Origin: Prosthecobacter sp.
Lineage (GTDB): Bacteria > Verrucomicrobiota > Verrucomicrobiia > Verrucomicrobiales > Verrucomicrobiaceae
Length of the DNA stretch: 64,000 nt
Direction: 5' to 3'
Assembly (NCBI RefSeq): GCF_020439865.1
Contig: NZ_JAGRPF010000064.1
Span: 1-64,000 of the forward strand
This document shows, one piece after another, positions 41,546 to 52,190 of this stretch. The first letter of the stretch is position 1. Every line of letters starts with the position of its first letter. A program made the translations under genes and the position numbers. The notes below the pieces were generated by a model that was not told where the DNA came from, did not search any database, and saw nothing but the letters and a program-made list of their open reading frames with translations.

Positions 41546-44500
41546 AGTGGCGCATCGCAGCCGACACCGGTGGAACCTTCACCGACTGCCACGCTCTCGA
41601 CCCGCTGGGCCGTGAATCACGCTGCAAAGTTCTCTCCACCGGCCATCTGCGCGCCGTTCTGGCCAGTAAGACGGGCACTCTTGTCCATCTCTCCGGGCTT
41701 CCGCCCCTTCCCTCCGCCGTTCTCGTCGGCTTCCGCATTCACGCCGTGGGTGAATCGTACCATCGCACCATCGTTTCGCTCGATGAGACCACAGGCGAGA
41801 TCATCCTCGACTCTCCGGTAACATGGCCTGCAGGCACCCTTCTCGAGCTCACCACCGGAGAGGAAGCGCCGGTGCTCGGCGCTCGCATTCTCACCAACAC
41901 GCCGCCGGGAAGTGAATTTCCGCCGCTGAGTCTTCGCATCGCCACCACGCGGGCCACCAACGCCCTGCTGGAGCACAAAGGCGGTCGCATCGCGCTCTTC
42001 ATCACGCGGGGATTTGGAGATCTCCTGCAAATCGGCGACCAGCGTCGCAGCGATCTGTTTGCGCTCAATCACGAACCCCGTCCCATCTTCCATGAGATCG
42101 TTTGCGAGGTGCCCGAACGGGTCGGCGTGAACGGCGAAGTGCTTGAGCCGCTCGATGAAGCCGCCGTGCGTGCAGCCGCGCTCGATTGCGTTGCCATGGG
42201 CATCACCACTGCGGCGGTTTCGTTGCTTCACGGGCACGCGCATTCGCAGCATGAACAGCGCGTCGCCGAGATTCTGCGTGAGTGCGGCTTCACTCATCTC
42301 ACTCTCTCACACCAGACCGCCGCTTTTGCGAAATTGCTGCCGCGCACTCAAAGCACCGTGGCAGACGCCTACCTGCACGCACCCGTGCAATCATTCCTCA
42401 ACGGCATCCGCCGTATCTCGCCTGACATGCAGGTCATGACCAGTGCCGGTGGATTGAAAACGGCCGATGACATCCGCCCAAAGGACATGCTCCTCAGCGG
42501 CCCCGCCGGAGGTGCCATCGGTGCCGCCAATGCTGCGCGTCGTTTGGGAATCACGAAGATCATCACCTTCGACATGGGCGGCACCAGCACCGACGTGGCC
42601 CGCATCGACACACGTCCAGGCTATCGTTTTTCTCAAGACGTGGCGGGCATGAAGCTGCTCGCTCCGTGCGTCGCCATCGAAACAGTCGCCGCAGGCGGAG
42701 GGTCCATCTGCCAAATGACCCATCACGGCCTTGCCGTCGGCCCTGAAAGCGCCGGATCAAATCCAGGCCCGGCGTGCTATGGCAAAGGCGGTCCTTTGAC
42801 CATCACTGATGTCAATCTGCTGCTCGAACGCTTTGATCCCGCACGCGCGCCCATTCCCCTCGATGTGGAGGCTGCCAAACAACGCCTGCGCGAACTCCAT
42901 GCACAAACCGACAGCAGTTTGAGCGAAACAGATCTGCTTCATTCCCTCCTGCGGCTCGCCATCGAACACATGACCGATGCGATCCGGCGCATCTCCATCG
43001 GTGAAGGCTATGATCCTGCTGATCACGCGTTGCTCGCCTTCGGCGGCGCCGGCCCGCAGCACGCCTGCGCTGTCGCCGAGGCCCTTGGCATGAAAACGAT
43101 CCTTGTTCCCGAGCACGCAGGCATCCTCAGTGCCGTCGGACTGCAGGAAGCAGTCCCCGAAAGGATCATCGAGAAGGAATACCGCGTTTCGTTGGCTGAT
43201 TTTTTGTCAGACACGTCCGACTTGTCCAACAAGTCAGACACAACCACCCAGATCGCCGAACTGCGCCTTAAAGGCCAAGACACCCCCATTCAGGTGGAGT
43301 TTGATGATCCCGCAGCTCTTCCGAAACTCTACCGCGAAGCCTACGAGCGCCTGTTTGGCTACGAACCGCCTGCCAATCGCGAAATCGAGATGGTGAGCGT
43401 GCGCATCATCGTCAAGGAGGGGGAGCCTCCTGTCTCCCCCATTCCAATTCAGGAAAAACCTCTCTCTCCCACACCTGAACTGATTCAGGACGCGTTCAGC
43501 ACCATCGTCATCGCGGCCGGATGGAGCGTGGAGAAAGTCGAAGGCTTCGGCCATGTGCTGCGCTGCGATCAGGCGGCCAGCCCGGCGCTCACACTCGAGC
43601 GCGACCTGCTGCGCCATCGTTTCCACTCCATCGTGAGCGACATGGGCGCCCTGCTCTGCCGCACGGCCATTTCGACCAACATCCGTGAACGGCTCGATTT
43701 CTCTTGTGCCTTGCTCGATTCGCACGGGCGACTCCTTTCCAGCGCTCCTCACATCCCGGTGCACCTCGGAGCTCTTGGCGTGTGCGTTCGAGAAGTCGCC
43801 AAGGCGGTCCAGATGCAACCGGGAGACACGATCATCACCAATCATCCGGCCTTCGGCGGATCGCACCTGCCTGATGTTACACTCATCACGCCGGTGTTTG
43901 ATGTGAGTAAGAAACTCGTCGGCTACATCGCCAACCGGGCGCATCACGCAGAAATCGGCGGCATCACCCCAGGCTCGATGCCTGCAAACGCCACACGATT
44001 GATTGAAGAAGGCGTCGTCATTTCCCCGCGACACTTGATTCGCGAAGGCCAGTCATGTTTCGAGGAAATCGGTACCCTGTTAAGCACCGGACCCTATCCC
44101 ACCCGCAATCTCGCTGACAACCTCGCCGACCTGCACGCCCAACTGGCGGCCAACCTTCATGGAGTGGAGCGTTTGCGTGCTTTGGCGAGCCAGTCGCTCG
44201 CTGCAACGATGCAAAGCATCCTCGATCACTCGGCCCAGGTCATGCGTGCTCAAATCGAGCGCCTGCCCGATGCGATTACAGCCACCGAGAGACTGGATGA
44301 CGGATCTCCGATTGCTGTTTCGATGCGCAAAGCCCGGGGAAAGCTCATTCTGGACTTCACCGGCACGTCTTCCGTCCATCCGCGCAATTTGAATGCCACC
44401 ACGGCCATCGTTCGCAGCGCCGTGCTGTATGTCATGCGGCTCATGCTTCAGGAAGATCTGCCGCTGAACGAAGGGCTGATGGAACCGGTGGAAATCATCT

Positions 44501-45108
44501 GTCCAGAGTCCCTGCTCAACCCGACCTTCACCGGCAATGCGTCCCGCGATCCGGCGGTTGTCGGAGGCAATGTCGAAGTCAGCCAGCGCCTCGTGGACAC
44601 GCTCGTCAAGGCGCTCGATCTGCAGGCCTGCAGCCAGGGCACCATGAACAACTTTCTCTTCGGAGGTGAACGTTTCGGCTACTACGAGACCATCGCAGGA
44701 GGCTCGGGAGCTGGAGATGGCTACAATGGCTCCCACGCGCTTCACACGCACATGACGAACACCGCCATCACCGATCCTGAGATCATCGAGCAGCGCTACC
44801 CTGTGCGTCTGCGCCGGTTTGCGATTCGGCACGGCTCAGGAGGTGAAGGTCGGTGGCGCGGTGGCAATGGTGTGATTCGTGAGTTTGAGTTTTTGGCACC
44901 GCTGACGGTCAGCCTGCTGACGCAGCACCGGGTGGAGGCTCCGTTTGGCCTGCATGGCGGCTTGAGTGGAAACCTGGGTTCTCAGAACCTGCTGCGAAAC
45001 GGTCTGACGACGAAACTCGAGGGCTGCGCTTCTTTGGAAGTTCAGACCGGAGACCGTGTGATCATCGAAACGCCCGGCGGCGGCGGTTGGGGCGTCACGG
45101 CTTCTTGA
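41542..45108 (+). CDS. 5-oxoprolinase / hydantoinase A-B fusion
   Basis: An 1188-residue single-chain enzyme. The N-half is HyuA-type ([13 protein letters not shown] actin-like ATP-binding, [38 protein letters not shown]); the C-half is HyuB ([61 protein letters not shown] and the ending TPGGGGWG). Such fused forms act as ATP-dependent 5-oxoprolinases that reopen pyroglutamate. Translation starts with GTG overlapping the TPR gene stop. It ends by overlapping the convergent gene by 14 bases. Confidence 0.93.
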   Translation: MKWRIAADTGGTFTDCHALDPLGRESRCKVLSTGHLRAVLASKTGTLVHLSGLPPLPSAVLVGFRIHAVGESYHRTIVSLDETTGEIILDSPVTWPAGTLLELTTGEEAPVLGARILTNTPPGSEFPPLSLRIATTRATNALLEHKGGRIALFITRGFGDLLQIGDQRRSDLFALNHEPRPIFHEIVCEVPERVGVNGEVLEPLDEAAVRAAALDCVAMGITTAAVSLLHGHAHSQHEQRVAEILRECGFTHLTLSHQTAAFAKLLPRTQSTVADAYLHAPVQSFLNGIRRISPDMQVMTSAGGLKTADDIRPKDMLLSGPAGGAIGAANAARRLGITKIITFDMGGTSTDVARIDTRPGYRFSQDVAGMKLLAPCVAIETVAAGGGSICQMTHHGLAVGPESAGSNPGPACYGKGGPLTITDVNLLLERFDPARAPIPLDVEAAKQRLRELHAQTDSSLSETDLLHSLLRLAIEHMTDAIRRISIGEGYDPADHALLAFGGAGPQHACAVAEALGMKTILVPEHAGILSAVGLQEAVPERIIEKEYRVSLADFLSDTSDLSNKSDTTTQIAELRLKGQDTPIQVEFDDPAALPKLYREAYERLFGYEPPANREIEMVSVRIIVKEGEPPVSPIPIQEKPLSPTPELIQDAFSTIVIAAGWSVEKVEGFGHVLRCDQAASPALTLERDLLRHRFHSIVSDMGALLCRTAISTNIRERLDFSCALLDSHGRLLSSAPHIPVHLGALGVCVREVAKAVQMQPGDTIITNHPAFGGSHLPDVTLITPVFDVSKKLVGYIANRAHHAEIGGITPGSMPANATRLIEEGVVISPRHLIREGQSCFEEIGTLLSTGPYPTRNLADNLADLHAQLAANLHGVERLRALASQSLAATMQSILDHSAQVMRAQIERLPDAITATERLDDGSPIAVSMRKARGKLILDFTGTSSVHPRNLNATTAIVRSAVLYVMRLMLQEDLPLNEGLMEPVEIICPESLLNPTFTGNASRDPAVVGGNVEVSQRLVDTLVKALDLQACSQGTMNNFLFGGERFGYYETIAGGSGAGDGYNGSHALHTHMTNTAITDPEIIEQRYPVRLRRFAIRHGSGGEGRWRGGNGVIREFEFLAPLTVSLLTQHRVEAPFGLHGGLSGNLGSQNLLRNGLTTKLEGCASLEVQTGDRVIIETPGGGGWGVTAS

Positions 45109-46534
45109 TCGCCACCGTCAGCCACGGATGCGTATCACTCATGATGAGCAGATCTCCGCGGGGTTCGGTAAATGGGATCGCATAACTGGCAGCGAACGTC
45201 TGGAGGGAATCAGGCGCACCGGCGACGATCTCCACGCCAAACGGGGCCTGACTTGCGGCGGCATCTGCTGCCGCTGTCAGCTTGAGTTTCACCTCGCCGC
45301 CTTTGGCTGGCACCTCGACTTCGGGACATGTGACGCCGGGAGGCAGCTGGGTGGCTCTGGCCATGATCTTGCCGCTGAAGGTCCCGTTGGTCTTCACCGT
45401 GACTTTGACTTCGACCGTCTTGCCCGCCTCGATGCGGTAGGCATGCGTATCGAGCGTGGCGGTCAGGCGTGGAGTGAACGGGTGAACGTCGAGTTCGTAA
45501 AGATGGTCGGCGCTGCCGTGCTGAAAGCGATCGGCGACGATGATCGCATAGTCGCCATCCTTCGGAGCCTTCCACTTCAACGAGGGATCGGTGTTATCCA
45601 CGTCATCGGTCTGCTGGATCACTTTGCCTTCGGCATCCTCAATGCGCAGTGTGGCATCAAGCGGACTACGGAGCGCATAGGCCCTCACATCGATCTGCCA
45701 TTCGTCTCCCTTCTTGGCCGTGACGGCATAGCGGTCCTCTTCCGCAGGCTTGCCAATGCTGCCGGTGACTTTGGCGGGAATGGTCAGCGTCTTGGGTTCG
45801 TTGATCGCCACGACCGGTTTGGGCTCGTCGGTCACGGTGAGTCGATAGACATGGTTCGCGCTACCTTTGAGCGAAACATCGGCGGCGGGAGGATGTGCGA
45901 AGGCAAAGATCTGCACGAACAGCGTGCCATCGGCGGTTGGCGTGTATTCGATGCGGGGATCGAGATTGTATGTGTCGTGGCCACCGGCGATTTCGATGCC
46001 ACGCTCGTTCAGCAGACGGATCGCCGGGTCCATGGGCGAACCCAGCGCGTAGCCGTGCAGTTCCAGCGTGATGCGTTTGCCCTTCTGCACTCGGATCGTG
46101 TGTGTGTCCACGTCGCCGGATTTCTCCAGCGTGCCGTTGATGGTCACGTTCATCTTCGCCTCGGCGGCTTGAACGTCCGACAGCGAATCGTTCGGTTCCT
46201 TCTCGATGACTTCCTCAAACCTGCCCACTTCGATGATGCGCGGCTGCGTGGAACCCTCGTCATTGTAGAGGCGCATGAGATAGGCGCCGGGCGCGGCATC
46301 CTTGGCAATGTTCAGGAAGTATTTCTTCGGCTTGTCGCCCGCCAGCACGACGATGTGCGGATCGCTCGTCCACGCGGCCGGCGAGTCTTTCTCGAGTCCT
46401 TTGCCTGCGACGGTGACCTCCATCCTGCCGCCGGGCGAACCGCCGGCAGGGTAAAGGCTGTCAAAGGCTGGAGGCGCTGCGTGAGCAGCGATTCCGAAGG
46501 TCAGCGCGATCAAACCCGCCCGTGCACGCATCAC
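45095..46534 (-). CDS. Secreted protein with pre-peptidase C-terminal (PPC) domains
   Basis: A 479-residue exported protein (signal MMRARAGLIALTFGIAAHAA). It has an N-terminal IPT/TIG-like region (LYPAGGSPGGRMEVTVAGKGL), then two PPC beta domains (VIEKEPNDSLSDVQAAE and SGDVDTHTIRVQKGKRITLELHG; later a second at about 245-345), and a C-terminal beta domain. The gene start overlaps the DUF1501 stop by 4 bases (ATGA), so it is the third member of that operon. PPC domains are common surface modules in PVC bacteria; function is unknown. Confidence 0.88.
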   Translation of the reverse strand: MMRARAGLIALTFGIAAHAAPPAFDSLYPAGGSPGGRMEVTVAGKGLEKDSPAAWTSDPHIVVLAGDKPKKYFLNIAKDAAPGAYLMRLYNDEGSTQPRIIEVGRFEEVIEKEPNDSLSDVQAAEAKMNVTINGTLEKSGDVDTHTIRVQKGKRITLELHGYALGSPMDPAIRLLNERGIEIAGGHDTYNLDPRIEYTPTADGTLFVQIFAFAHPPAADVSLKGSANHVYRLTVTDEPKPVVAINEPKTLTIPAKVTGSIGKPAEEDRYAVTAKKGDEWQIDVRAYALRSPLDATLRIEDAEGKVIQQTDDVDNTDPSLKWKAPKDGDYAIIVADRFQHGSADHLYELDVHPFTPRLTATLDTHAYRIEAGKTVEVKVTVKTNGTFSGKIMARATQLPPGVTCPEVEVPAKGGEVKLKLTAAADAAASQAPFGVEIVAGAPDSLQTFAASYAIPFTEPRGDLLIMSDTHPWLTVAIKKP

Positions 46535-47871
46535 GCAAACAGCTCGCGGATGGGCCGGCCGCCGTTGATGAGCTGCACCGGACGTCCCGTGTTGGTGTGC
46601 AACACCTGATGCGGATCAATGCCCAGCTTCGTGTAAAGTGTGCACGCAAAATCCTCCGGCGAGTAGATGTTGTCGCTGGCGTAGTAGCCCTTGGGATCGG
46701 TGGCACCGACGATGCCGCCGCGTGGCACTCCCGCGCCTGCGAAGAGGATGTTCATCGCGCCCGGCCAGTGATCGCGCCCGCCGTCCTTGTTGATCTTCGG
46801 CGTGCGGCCAAACTCTCCAAGACCGACGACCAAGGTGCTTTCCAACAGGCCGCGGCGGTCGAGGTCGGTGATCAGAGCAGCCATGCCCTGGTCGAACTTC
46901 TTCATGAAGTCGCCTTTGCAGGTCTTGAACAGCTCGCGGTGATGATCCCAGCCGCCGTAGTTCACGGTTACAAACGGCACGCCGACTTCGACGAGGCGAC
47001 GCGCGAGCAGCATGCGCTGGCCGAGATCGTTGCGGCCATACAGGTCACGCGTTTTGTCATCTTCGAGCGAGATGTCAAAAGCCTCTTGGGCAGGCTTGGA
47101 GGCAATCAGATCGACCGCCTGACCATAGAAGGTGTCAAAACTCACCGCCGGGTCTTCCGCGACGGCGTCGTTGAGGCGCTTCATGCGATCCAGCGAGACG
47201 CGCAGTTCACGACGGGCCAGACCACGCGCTTCGGAAATGTCAGAAGGCAGCACGACGTCGCGCACTTTGAAACCCTTCGAATTCGGATCTCCGCCGGCGA
47301 CGAACGGCGCATGCTCCGCACCGAGGAAGTTGGGGCCGCCGCTGCGGGTGATGCTCGGCAGCGTCATGTAGGCGGGCAGTCCGTTTTTGATGCCACGCTT
47401 GTAGCTCACCACGCTGCCGAAGGATGGATGAAAGGTCACGAAGGCACCGCAGCCGACCGGCACCGGCGTTGGCGCTCCGGTCATCATGTAGTGGTTGCCG
47501 CCGCCATGATTGGGATCCTTGTGCGTTACGCTGCGCAGCACCGTGAACTTGTCCGCCGCCTTGGCGAGGTGTGGCACGGATTCGGAGAACCTCACACCCG
47601 GCACGCTCGTTGGGATTGTCCCGAACTCGCCGCGAATCTCGCTCGGCGCATCCGGCTTCGGATCGAACATCTCGTAGTGCGACGGCCCGCCGTCGAGCCA
47701 CACCAAAATGCAATTCACCGGCCGGGCGATGGAAGGCTGTGGCGCTGTGGCGGCCATGGCCCGTGCTCTCAGCAGGTCGGTGAAACCCAACCCACCACCA
47801 GCGGCGGTGAGTCCCAGCTTCAAGAAATCACGCCGCAGGTGACGGGCGCAGTTGTGAGTGATTCGAGACAT
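46531..47871 (-). CDS. DUF1501 family protein (sulfatase-like, Tat-exported)
   Basis: A 446-residue protein with a Tat signal (CARHLRRDFLKLGLTAAGGGLG). The DUF1501 core contains VNCILVWLDGGPSHYEMFDPKPDAP, HKDPNHGGGNHYMMTG and PFVTVNYGGWDHH, with conserved acid/His groups as in alkaline-phosphatase-like hydrolases. It lies 69 bases downstream of the DUF1549/DUF1553 gene; the two are a standard pair in Planctomycetes and Verrucomicrobia, linked to use of complex sulfated polysaccharides. Its stop overlaps the next gene. Confidence 0.93.
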   Translation of the reverse strand: MSRITHNCARHLRRDFLKLGLTAAGGGLGFTDLLRARAMAATAPQPSIARPVNCILVWLDGGPSHYEMFDPKPDAPSEIRGEFGTIPTSVPGVRFSESVPHLAKAADKFTVLRSVTHKDPNHGGGNHYMMTGAPTPVPVGCGAFVTFHPSFGSVVSYKRGIKNGLPAYMTLPSITRSGGPNFLGAEHAPFVAGGDPNSKGFKVRDVVLPSDISEARGLARRELRVSLDRMKRLNDAVAEDPAVSFDTFYGQAVDLIASKPAQEAFDISLEDDKTRDLYGRNDLGQRMLLARRLVEVGVPFVTVNYGGWDHHRELFKTCKGDFMKKFDQGMAALITDLDRRGLLESTLVVGLGEFGRTPKINKDGGRDHWPGAMNILFAGAGVPRGGIVGATDPKGYYASDNIYSPEDFACTLYTKLGIDPHQVLHTNTGRPVQLINGGRPIRELFA

Positions 47872-47940
47872 TCAGGGGGGAAGGACCCGCAAATTACGGG
47901 TTGTGGCGGTGATTCTTACGAAACCGCAAAAAAGATCGCC

Positions 47941-50900
47941 TCAATGGTTAAACACGAACTCCGCCGAGTTCAGCAGGCTCCACATCACGTCCTCGATCGC
48001 CGCCTGCCGGTTGGCGACGCCAACGTCGAGTGCCTTGTCGGCGATGGCCGCTTCTTCGGGCGTGGGCAGGCGTGAGTAGCAGGCGAGGTAGAGTTCCTCT
48101 GTGATCTGGGCCGGGGTCAGGCTTGTTTTTGCGAGTCGTGTCGCACGGCCTTTGCTGTTGATGAGCATTTCCTGCAGCTTGGTGGAATTCATGAGGTGCA
48201 GGGCCTGCACGACGCTGGGTTTTGCATCGCGTTCGCAGGGGCACTCGGAACTGGCGTTCGGACGGCCGAAGGCGTCCATGAACTGGCTTTCGAGCTTGTG
48301 ATTCCACGTCTGTTTCGCCAGCGCGTCGGCAGGCATGCCGGAGAAGTTCTCGCGGACCTCGGTGACTTCGCAGACCGCGTCGAGCAGCGATTCAGCAGGC
48401 AGACGGCGACGGTAGCTGCGGCTGTAGTTCTTCAGGTCGGCAATGTTCGTTTCGTTCGGGAGGCTGCTGAGACGATAGATCTGCGACAACATGATCGTGC
48501 GCATGAGGTGCTTCAGGTCGTAGCCGTGCTTCACGAAGTCCTGCGCCAGCCAGTCAAGCAGCGGGCCGTTCGTCGGAGGATTCGAGGCGCGGAAATCGTC
48601 CACGGGATCGACGATGCCGCGGCCCATGTAGCTGGACCATACGCGGTTCACGATGGCATGGGCAAAGTAGGGGTTCTTGGGATTCGTCATCCAATCGGCC
48701 AGCACGGCGCGAGGATCCTGCGTGTCGGCGATGGCGATTTCTTTGTCGGCGGGCGGACGTGGTTTGAGCGCGGCCTTCGTCACCGGATGCTCGATGCTCG
48801 CGGCACCTGGAGCGAACCACCATTGCTCCGGTTCGCCGCTAATCGGCGCGGAAATGCCCTGGCCCTTGCGCTTCATCTGCGTGAAGAAAGCGGCCATCTG
48901 GTAGTAATCCGTGAGGTCCCATTTCTCGGTCGGATGATGATGGCACTTCGCGCATTCGAGGCGCACACCGAGGAAGATCTGGCCGACGAAGGTGGCCGCA
49001 TCCACGGGTTCACGTTTGTCACGCCAAATCGCCACGGGGCCGTCCTTGTGCGTGTTGCCCTGGGCGGTGAGGAGTTCGCGCACGAACTGGTCCCACGGTT
49101 TGTTGTCGCGAAAGCTCTGCCGAATCCACTGGTCGAGCAGATAAACCGGCTTCACGCCGACGCGTGAGGGGTTCGGACGAATGAGATCGCCCCATTTGAT
49201 CGCCCAGTGGTCCGCCCATTCCGGACGCTGCAGCAGCGCATCAATCCACTGCTCGAACTTTTTCGGATCCTTGTTGGCGAGGAAAGCTCGCGCTTCTTCC
49301 ACCGTCGGCAGCATGCCGATGGTATCGAGTGTGCTGCGGCGCAGAAACTCCGCGTCGGTGCAGGTGTCGCTCGGCAGATGGCCGAGCTTCTGCAGGCGCG
49401 CATAGACGAGCTTGTCGATCTCATTGCGCACCGTGAGGTTCGCGTAGCGCTCAGGTGGGAAAAGTTTGTCCGCAGGCACCGCCACGCGCGAGATGGCCAC
49501 CATGCCCATGTAGCGCGCCACGATCACCGTCTCGCCGCTCTCGCTCGTGGTCTGCATGTGGCCTTCCTCATCCACGGAGGCGATGGATTTCTCGGAGGAA
49601 ATGTAGTCCGTGAGTCCGGTGACATCGCGTTTCGTGCCGTCGCTGTAATTGGCCGTGACCTTGAGCGTACCCGCCTCGTTCTTGCGATACGTCTTCTCCG
49701 CCGGTGCCACGTCGATGCCTGTGAGCGTCGGCTGTCCCGGCGTCTCGTAGGGCATGCCCTGGCGGATCCATTCTGCGATGGTTTTTGCCGATGCGGAATC
49801 CGGTTCAAAACGCTGTCCGCCTTCGTGCTGCACGCGCACCACGGCCTTTTGAAGCAGCAGGCTGTCCTCCGGCAGCGCGGGGAAGACACGACGGCCACGC
49901 GAGTCCTTCACCAGTTCCATGTAATCGCCCTTCGGATCGAACGCGAAGATCGACAGCTTGAATCCGGCCTGCCCGGAAGCCTTCGCATGGCAGGCGCCGA
50001 GATTGCAGCCCGCCTTGCTGAGAATGGGCAGGATGTCCTGCGTGAAGGAGAGGGCTTTCGGATTGGGGACGACCGACGAAGAATTGGGAACGGCGAGCTT
50101 GGTGATCGCGGCCTTTTCATCGAGACGAATCACCTCGCCCGAATCCATCGTGGCAAAGAGATCCTTGCCATCGGCCGTCATCACAGCGGCGTTCGGCACG
50201 CCTTCGAGTGTGACGAGCTTCTTTTGCTTGCCGCTCGTGAAGGCCAGGCGCACGCCGTCGTGGGTCTTCAATTCAGTGACGCTCGTCACGTTGCCGTTGT
50301 CATTGAGAAACGTCAGGCTCGTGGAATCCGGCGACCACATCAGCGCGTTGACTGGTGTTGATTTATCACCCAACAGCATCAGCATCTCCTTGCTGGCGAT
50401 GTCCCAGACTTTGAGATCCTTGTCCGCCGATCCGGTGGCGAGCCATTTGCCGTCCGTGCTGAAACCCAGCGTCACCACATGGCCAACGTGACCTTCGATC
50501 TTGGCGATCTCCTTGAAGGTCGCCGCGTCCCACACCTTCGCGAGGTTGTCCGCGCCTCCGGTGGCGAGTTGCTTGCCGTCACGGCTCAGAACGAGGCTCA
50601 AAATGTTGTCCGCATGCGCCTCGACGGTTTGCGATGGCTTGGCCTCACCGAGCTTCCAGCGATGCAGCACACCTTTCGCTGCGGTCGCCCCATCAGCGAG
50701 GATCATCGTTGCCTTGTCCGGCAGGAACGTCAGTCCTGTCACACGACCTTCGAGCGGCGCAGCCAGCGTATGCACCACCTTCCAGTCGGCAGACTTCCAC
50801 ACCAGCACACTGCGATAACCACCCGCTGCCAGCAGCGTGCCATCCGCATTCCAAGCGAGCGATTGCACCACGTCCTTGTGACCTTCCAGCGTCGCGACCA

Positions 50901-51417
50901 CCGGTGAATCCTTCGTGCTCACATCACGCACCAACACGCGATTGCCCAGTCCGGCAGCCAGCCACTTGCCATCCGGGCTCAAAGCGAGCGCCGCCGCTGG
51001 CGTGTGACTCGCGGGCAGCGCGGCCAGTTTGTCCGCCGGCGTCAGTTCGCCAAACTTCTTCAAGGCCGCGTCATCCCAGGCCGCACCCGAGTTCACCCAG
51101 GCCTTCAGCAGATTGATCTGCTTCTCCGGCATCTGCTTCTTCGGCGGCATATGCGCATCGCCCGGATCATTCAGCGCGGCGATCAGCGCACTGCGCGCCG
51201 CGTCGCCCGCCTTCAGCGCGGCGCCGTTCTCACCCCCCTTGAGCGCGAGGTCGCGCGTCTCCAGCGACAGCCCGCCTTTCTTCTTTTCCGCGTTGTGACA
51301 GCCGAGGCATTGCGTCTTCAGAATCCCCATCGCCTGCGCCGGATGCACCTTTGCCACCTCCGCGGAAAGCGAGGTGGTGAACAAGACGGTCAAAAGAACA
51401 TGGCGAAGGGGGATCAT
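47941..51417 (-). CDS. PSCyt1-WD40-DUF1549-DUF1553 multidomain cytochrome
   Basis: A 1158-residue exported protein (signal at 1-19). Domains in order: PSCyt1 with CLGCH near 38-42, a WD40-type propeller (~145-420, for example SPDGKWLAAG, ADNLAKVWDAAT and SADKDLKVWDIAS), a second heme-like site CNLGACH near 471-477 with the usual DUF1549 spacing, an Ig-like Big_2 domain (about 565-650), then DUF1549 (about 655-860) and DUF1553 (about 890-1150). It leads the operon with DUF1501 and the PPC protein. Probably a periplasmic redox protein for polysaccharide breakdown; this is an inference from lineage context. Confidence 0.93.
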   Translation of the reverse strand: MIPLRHVLLTVLFTTSLSAEVAKVHPAQAMGILKTQCLGCHNAEKKKGGLSLETRDLALKGGENGAALKAGDAARSALIAALNDPGDAHMPPKKQMPEKQINLLKAWVNSGAAWDDAALKKFGELTPADKLAALPASHTPAAALALSPDGKWLAAGLGNRVLVRDVSTKDSPVVATLEGHKDVVQSLAWNADGTLLAAGGYRSVLVWKSADWKVVHTLAAPLEGRVTGLTFLPDKATMILADGATAAKGVLHRWKLGEAKPSQTVEAHADNILSLVLSRDGKQLATGGADNLAKVWDAATFKEIAKIEGHVGHVVTLGFSTDGKWLATGSADKDLKVWDIASKEMLMLLGDKSTPVNALMWSPDSTSLTFLNDNGNVTSVTELKTHDGVRLAFTSGKQKKLVTLEGVPNAAVMTADGKDLFATMDSGEVIRLDEKAAITKLAVPNSSSVVPNPKALSFTQDILPILSKAGCNLGACHAKASGQAGFKLSIFAFDPKGDYMELVKDSRGRRVFPALPEDSLLLQKAVVRVQHEGGQRFEPDSASAKTIAEWIRQGMPYETPGQPTLTGIDVAPAEKTYRKNEAGTLKVTANYSDGTKRDVTGLTDYISSEKSIASVDEEGHMQTTSESGETVIVARYMGMVAISRVAVPADKLFPPERYANLTVRNEIDKLVYARLQKLGHLPSDTCTDAEFLRRSTLDTIGMLPTVEEARAFLANKDPKKFEQWIDALLQRPEWADHWAIKWGDLIRPNPSRVGVKPVYLLDQWIRQSFRDNKPWDQFVRELLTAQGNTHKDGPVAIWRDKREPVDAATFVGQIFLGVRLECAKCHHHPTEKWDLTDYYQMAAFFTQMKRKGQGISAPISGEPEQWWFAPGAASIEHPVTKAALKPRPPADKEIAIADTQDPRAVLADWMTNPKNPYFAHAIVNRVWSSYMGRGIVDPVDDFRASNPPTNGPLLDWLAQDFVKHGYDLKHLMRTIMLSQIYRLSSLPNETNIADLKNYSRSYRRRLPAESLLDAVCEVTEVRENFSGMPADALAKQTWNHKLESQFMDAFGRPNASSECPCERDAKPSVVQALHLMNSTKLQEMLINSKGRATRLAKTSLTPAQITEELYLACYSRLPTPEEAAIADKALDVGVANRQAAIEDVMWSLLNSAEFVFNH

Positions 51418-51486
51418 GAGCGCCGCAGATTACGGACGCTGATCAATCTCTCTTGCCGTGCTCGTCGGTGGGTTCGTCCAATCTAC

Positions 51487-52089
51487 TCACGCCTTCTCCC
51501 CGGCAGTCCATCGTGGCCAAAGCCTTCCCGTCTGTCGCATGTAGGTGCGGTATTGGTCGCCGAACTTCTCGCACATCAACTGCTCCTCACGTGGGACACG
51601 CATGAAATACATCGCAGCGAAGGCGGGCGCGACGGACCAGCCGGCGAGCCAGTTCTGCAGCAGCATTCCCTGCGCGAATGCCCACAGCCAGATGGAGGCA
51701 TACATGGGATGGCGGATGAAACGGTAAACGCCGCGAGTCACCAGTTCGTGATTCTCTCGCAGTTCCAGGCTCACCGACCAGTTCTGCCCCAGATCGCTGT
51801 GCGACCGCCAGAACAGCCAAAGCGAGACGATCATCGCCACCGTTCCGATCCACGGCACAACAATTGGGAGACGATAATCCGCAAAGGCGAGCCAGGGCGT
51901 GAAGAGATAGAGCACCGGCAGCAGCAGCGTGCCCGGCGCCATGCCCGCCAGCAGTCCTTTTTCCAACCCGTCCATACGTCTCACCTCCTTCTTCTCGTCC
52001 TTCGTGCGCAGAATGAAGACGTGCCGGATCCGATAATAGATCACGAACCCGATGAGGAAGACGATGTTCCATGGTTGAAGGATGTTCAT
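51487..52089 (-). CDS. Isoprenylcysteine carboxyl methyltransferase-like membrane protein
   Basis: A 200-residue integral membrane methyltransferase (ICMT/PEMT type) from ATG 52089 (MNILQPWNIVFLIGFVIYY). Four to five helices are followed by the conserved GVYRFIRHPMYASIWLWAF and a C-terminal RVPREEQLMCEKFGDQYRTYMRQTGRL with the EE/R pattern that binds AdoMet. The frame opens upstream to 52137, but those residues are polar and unlikely. Substrate unknown (lipid or prenyl thiol). Confidence 0.88.
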   Translation of the reverse strand: MNILQPWNIVFLIGFVIYYRIRHVFILRTKDEKKEVRRMDGLEKGLLAGMAPGTLLLPVLYLFTPWLAFADYRLPIVVPWIGTVAMIVSLWLFWRSHSDLGQNWSVSLELRENHELVTRGVYRFIRHPMYASIWLWAFAQGMLLQNWLAGWSVAPAFAAMYFMRVPREEQLMCEKFGDQYRTYMRQTGRLWPRWTAGEKA

Positions 52090-52190
52090 GGGAAGCTTCG
52101 TCGTCAGGTTCAGTTTTGAGCGTGCTGATCCAACCACAAATCCACGACGAACGTCAACGCCATTTGTGAGAAGCCTGCGATGCTTTCAAA

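Noticed and set aside
49207..50361. 384-residue plus-strand ORF opposite the DUF1549 protein
   Set aside because: Antisense of a strongly supported gene; no conserved motif.
51487..52137. Longer start of the ICMT-like protein at 52137
   Set aside because: The added 16 residues are polar and precede the natural first membrane helix; ATG 52089 fits better.
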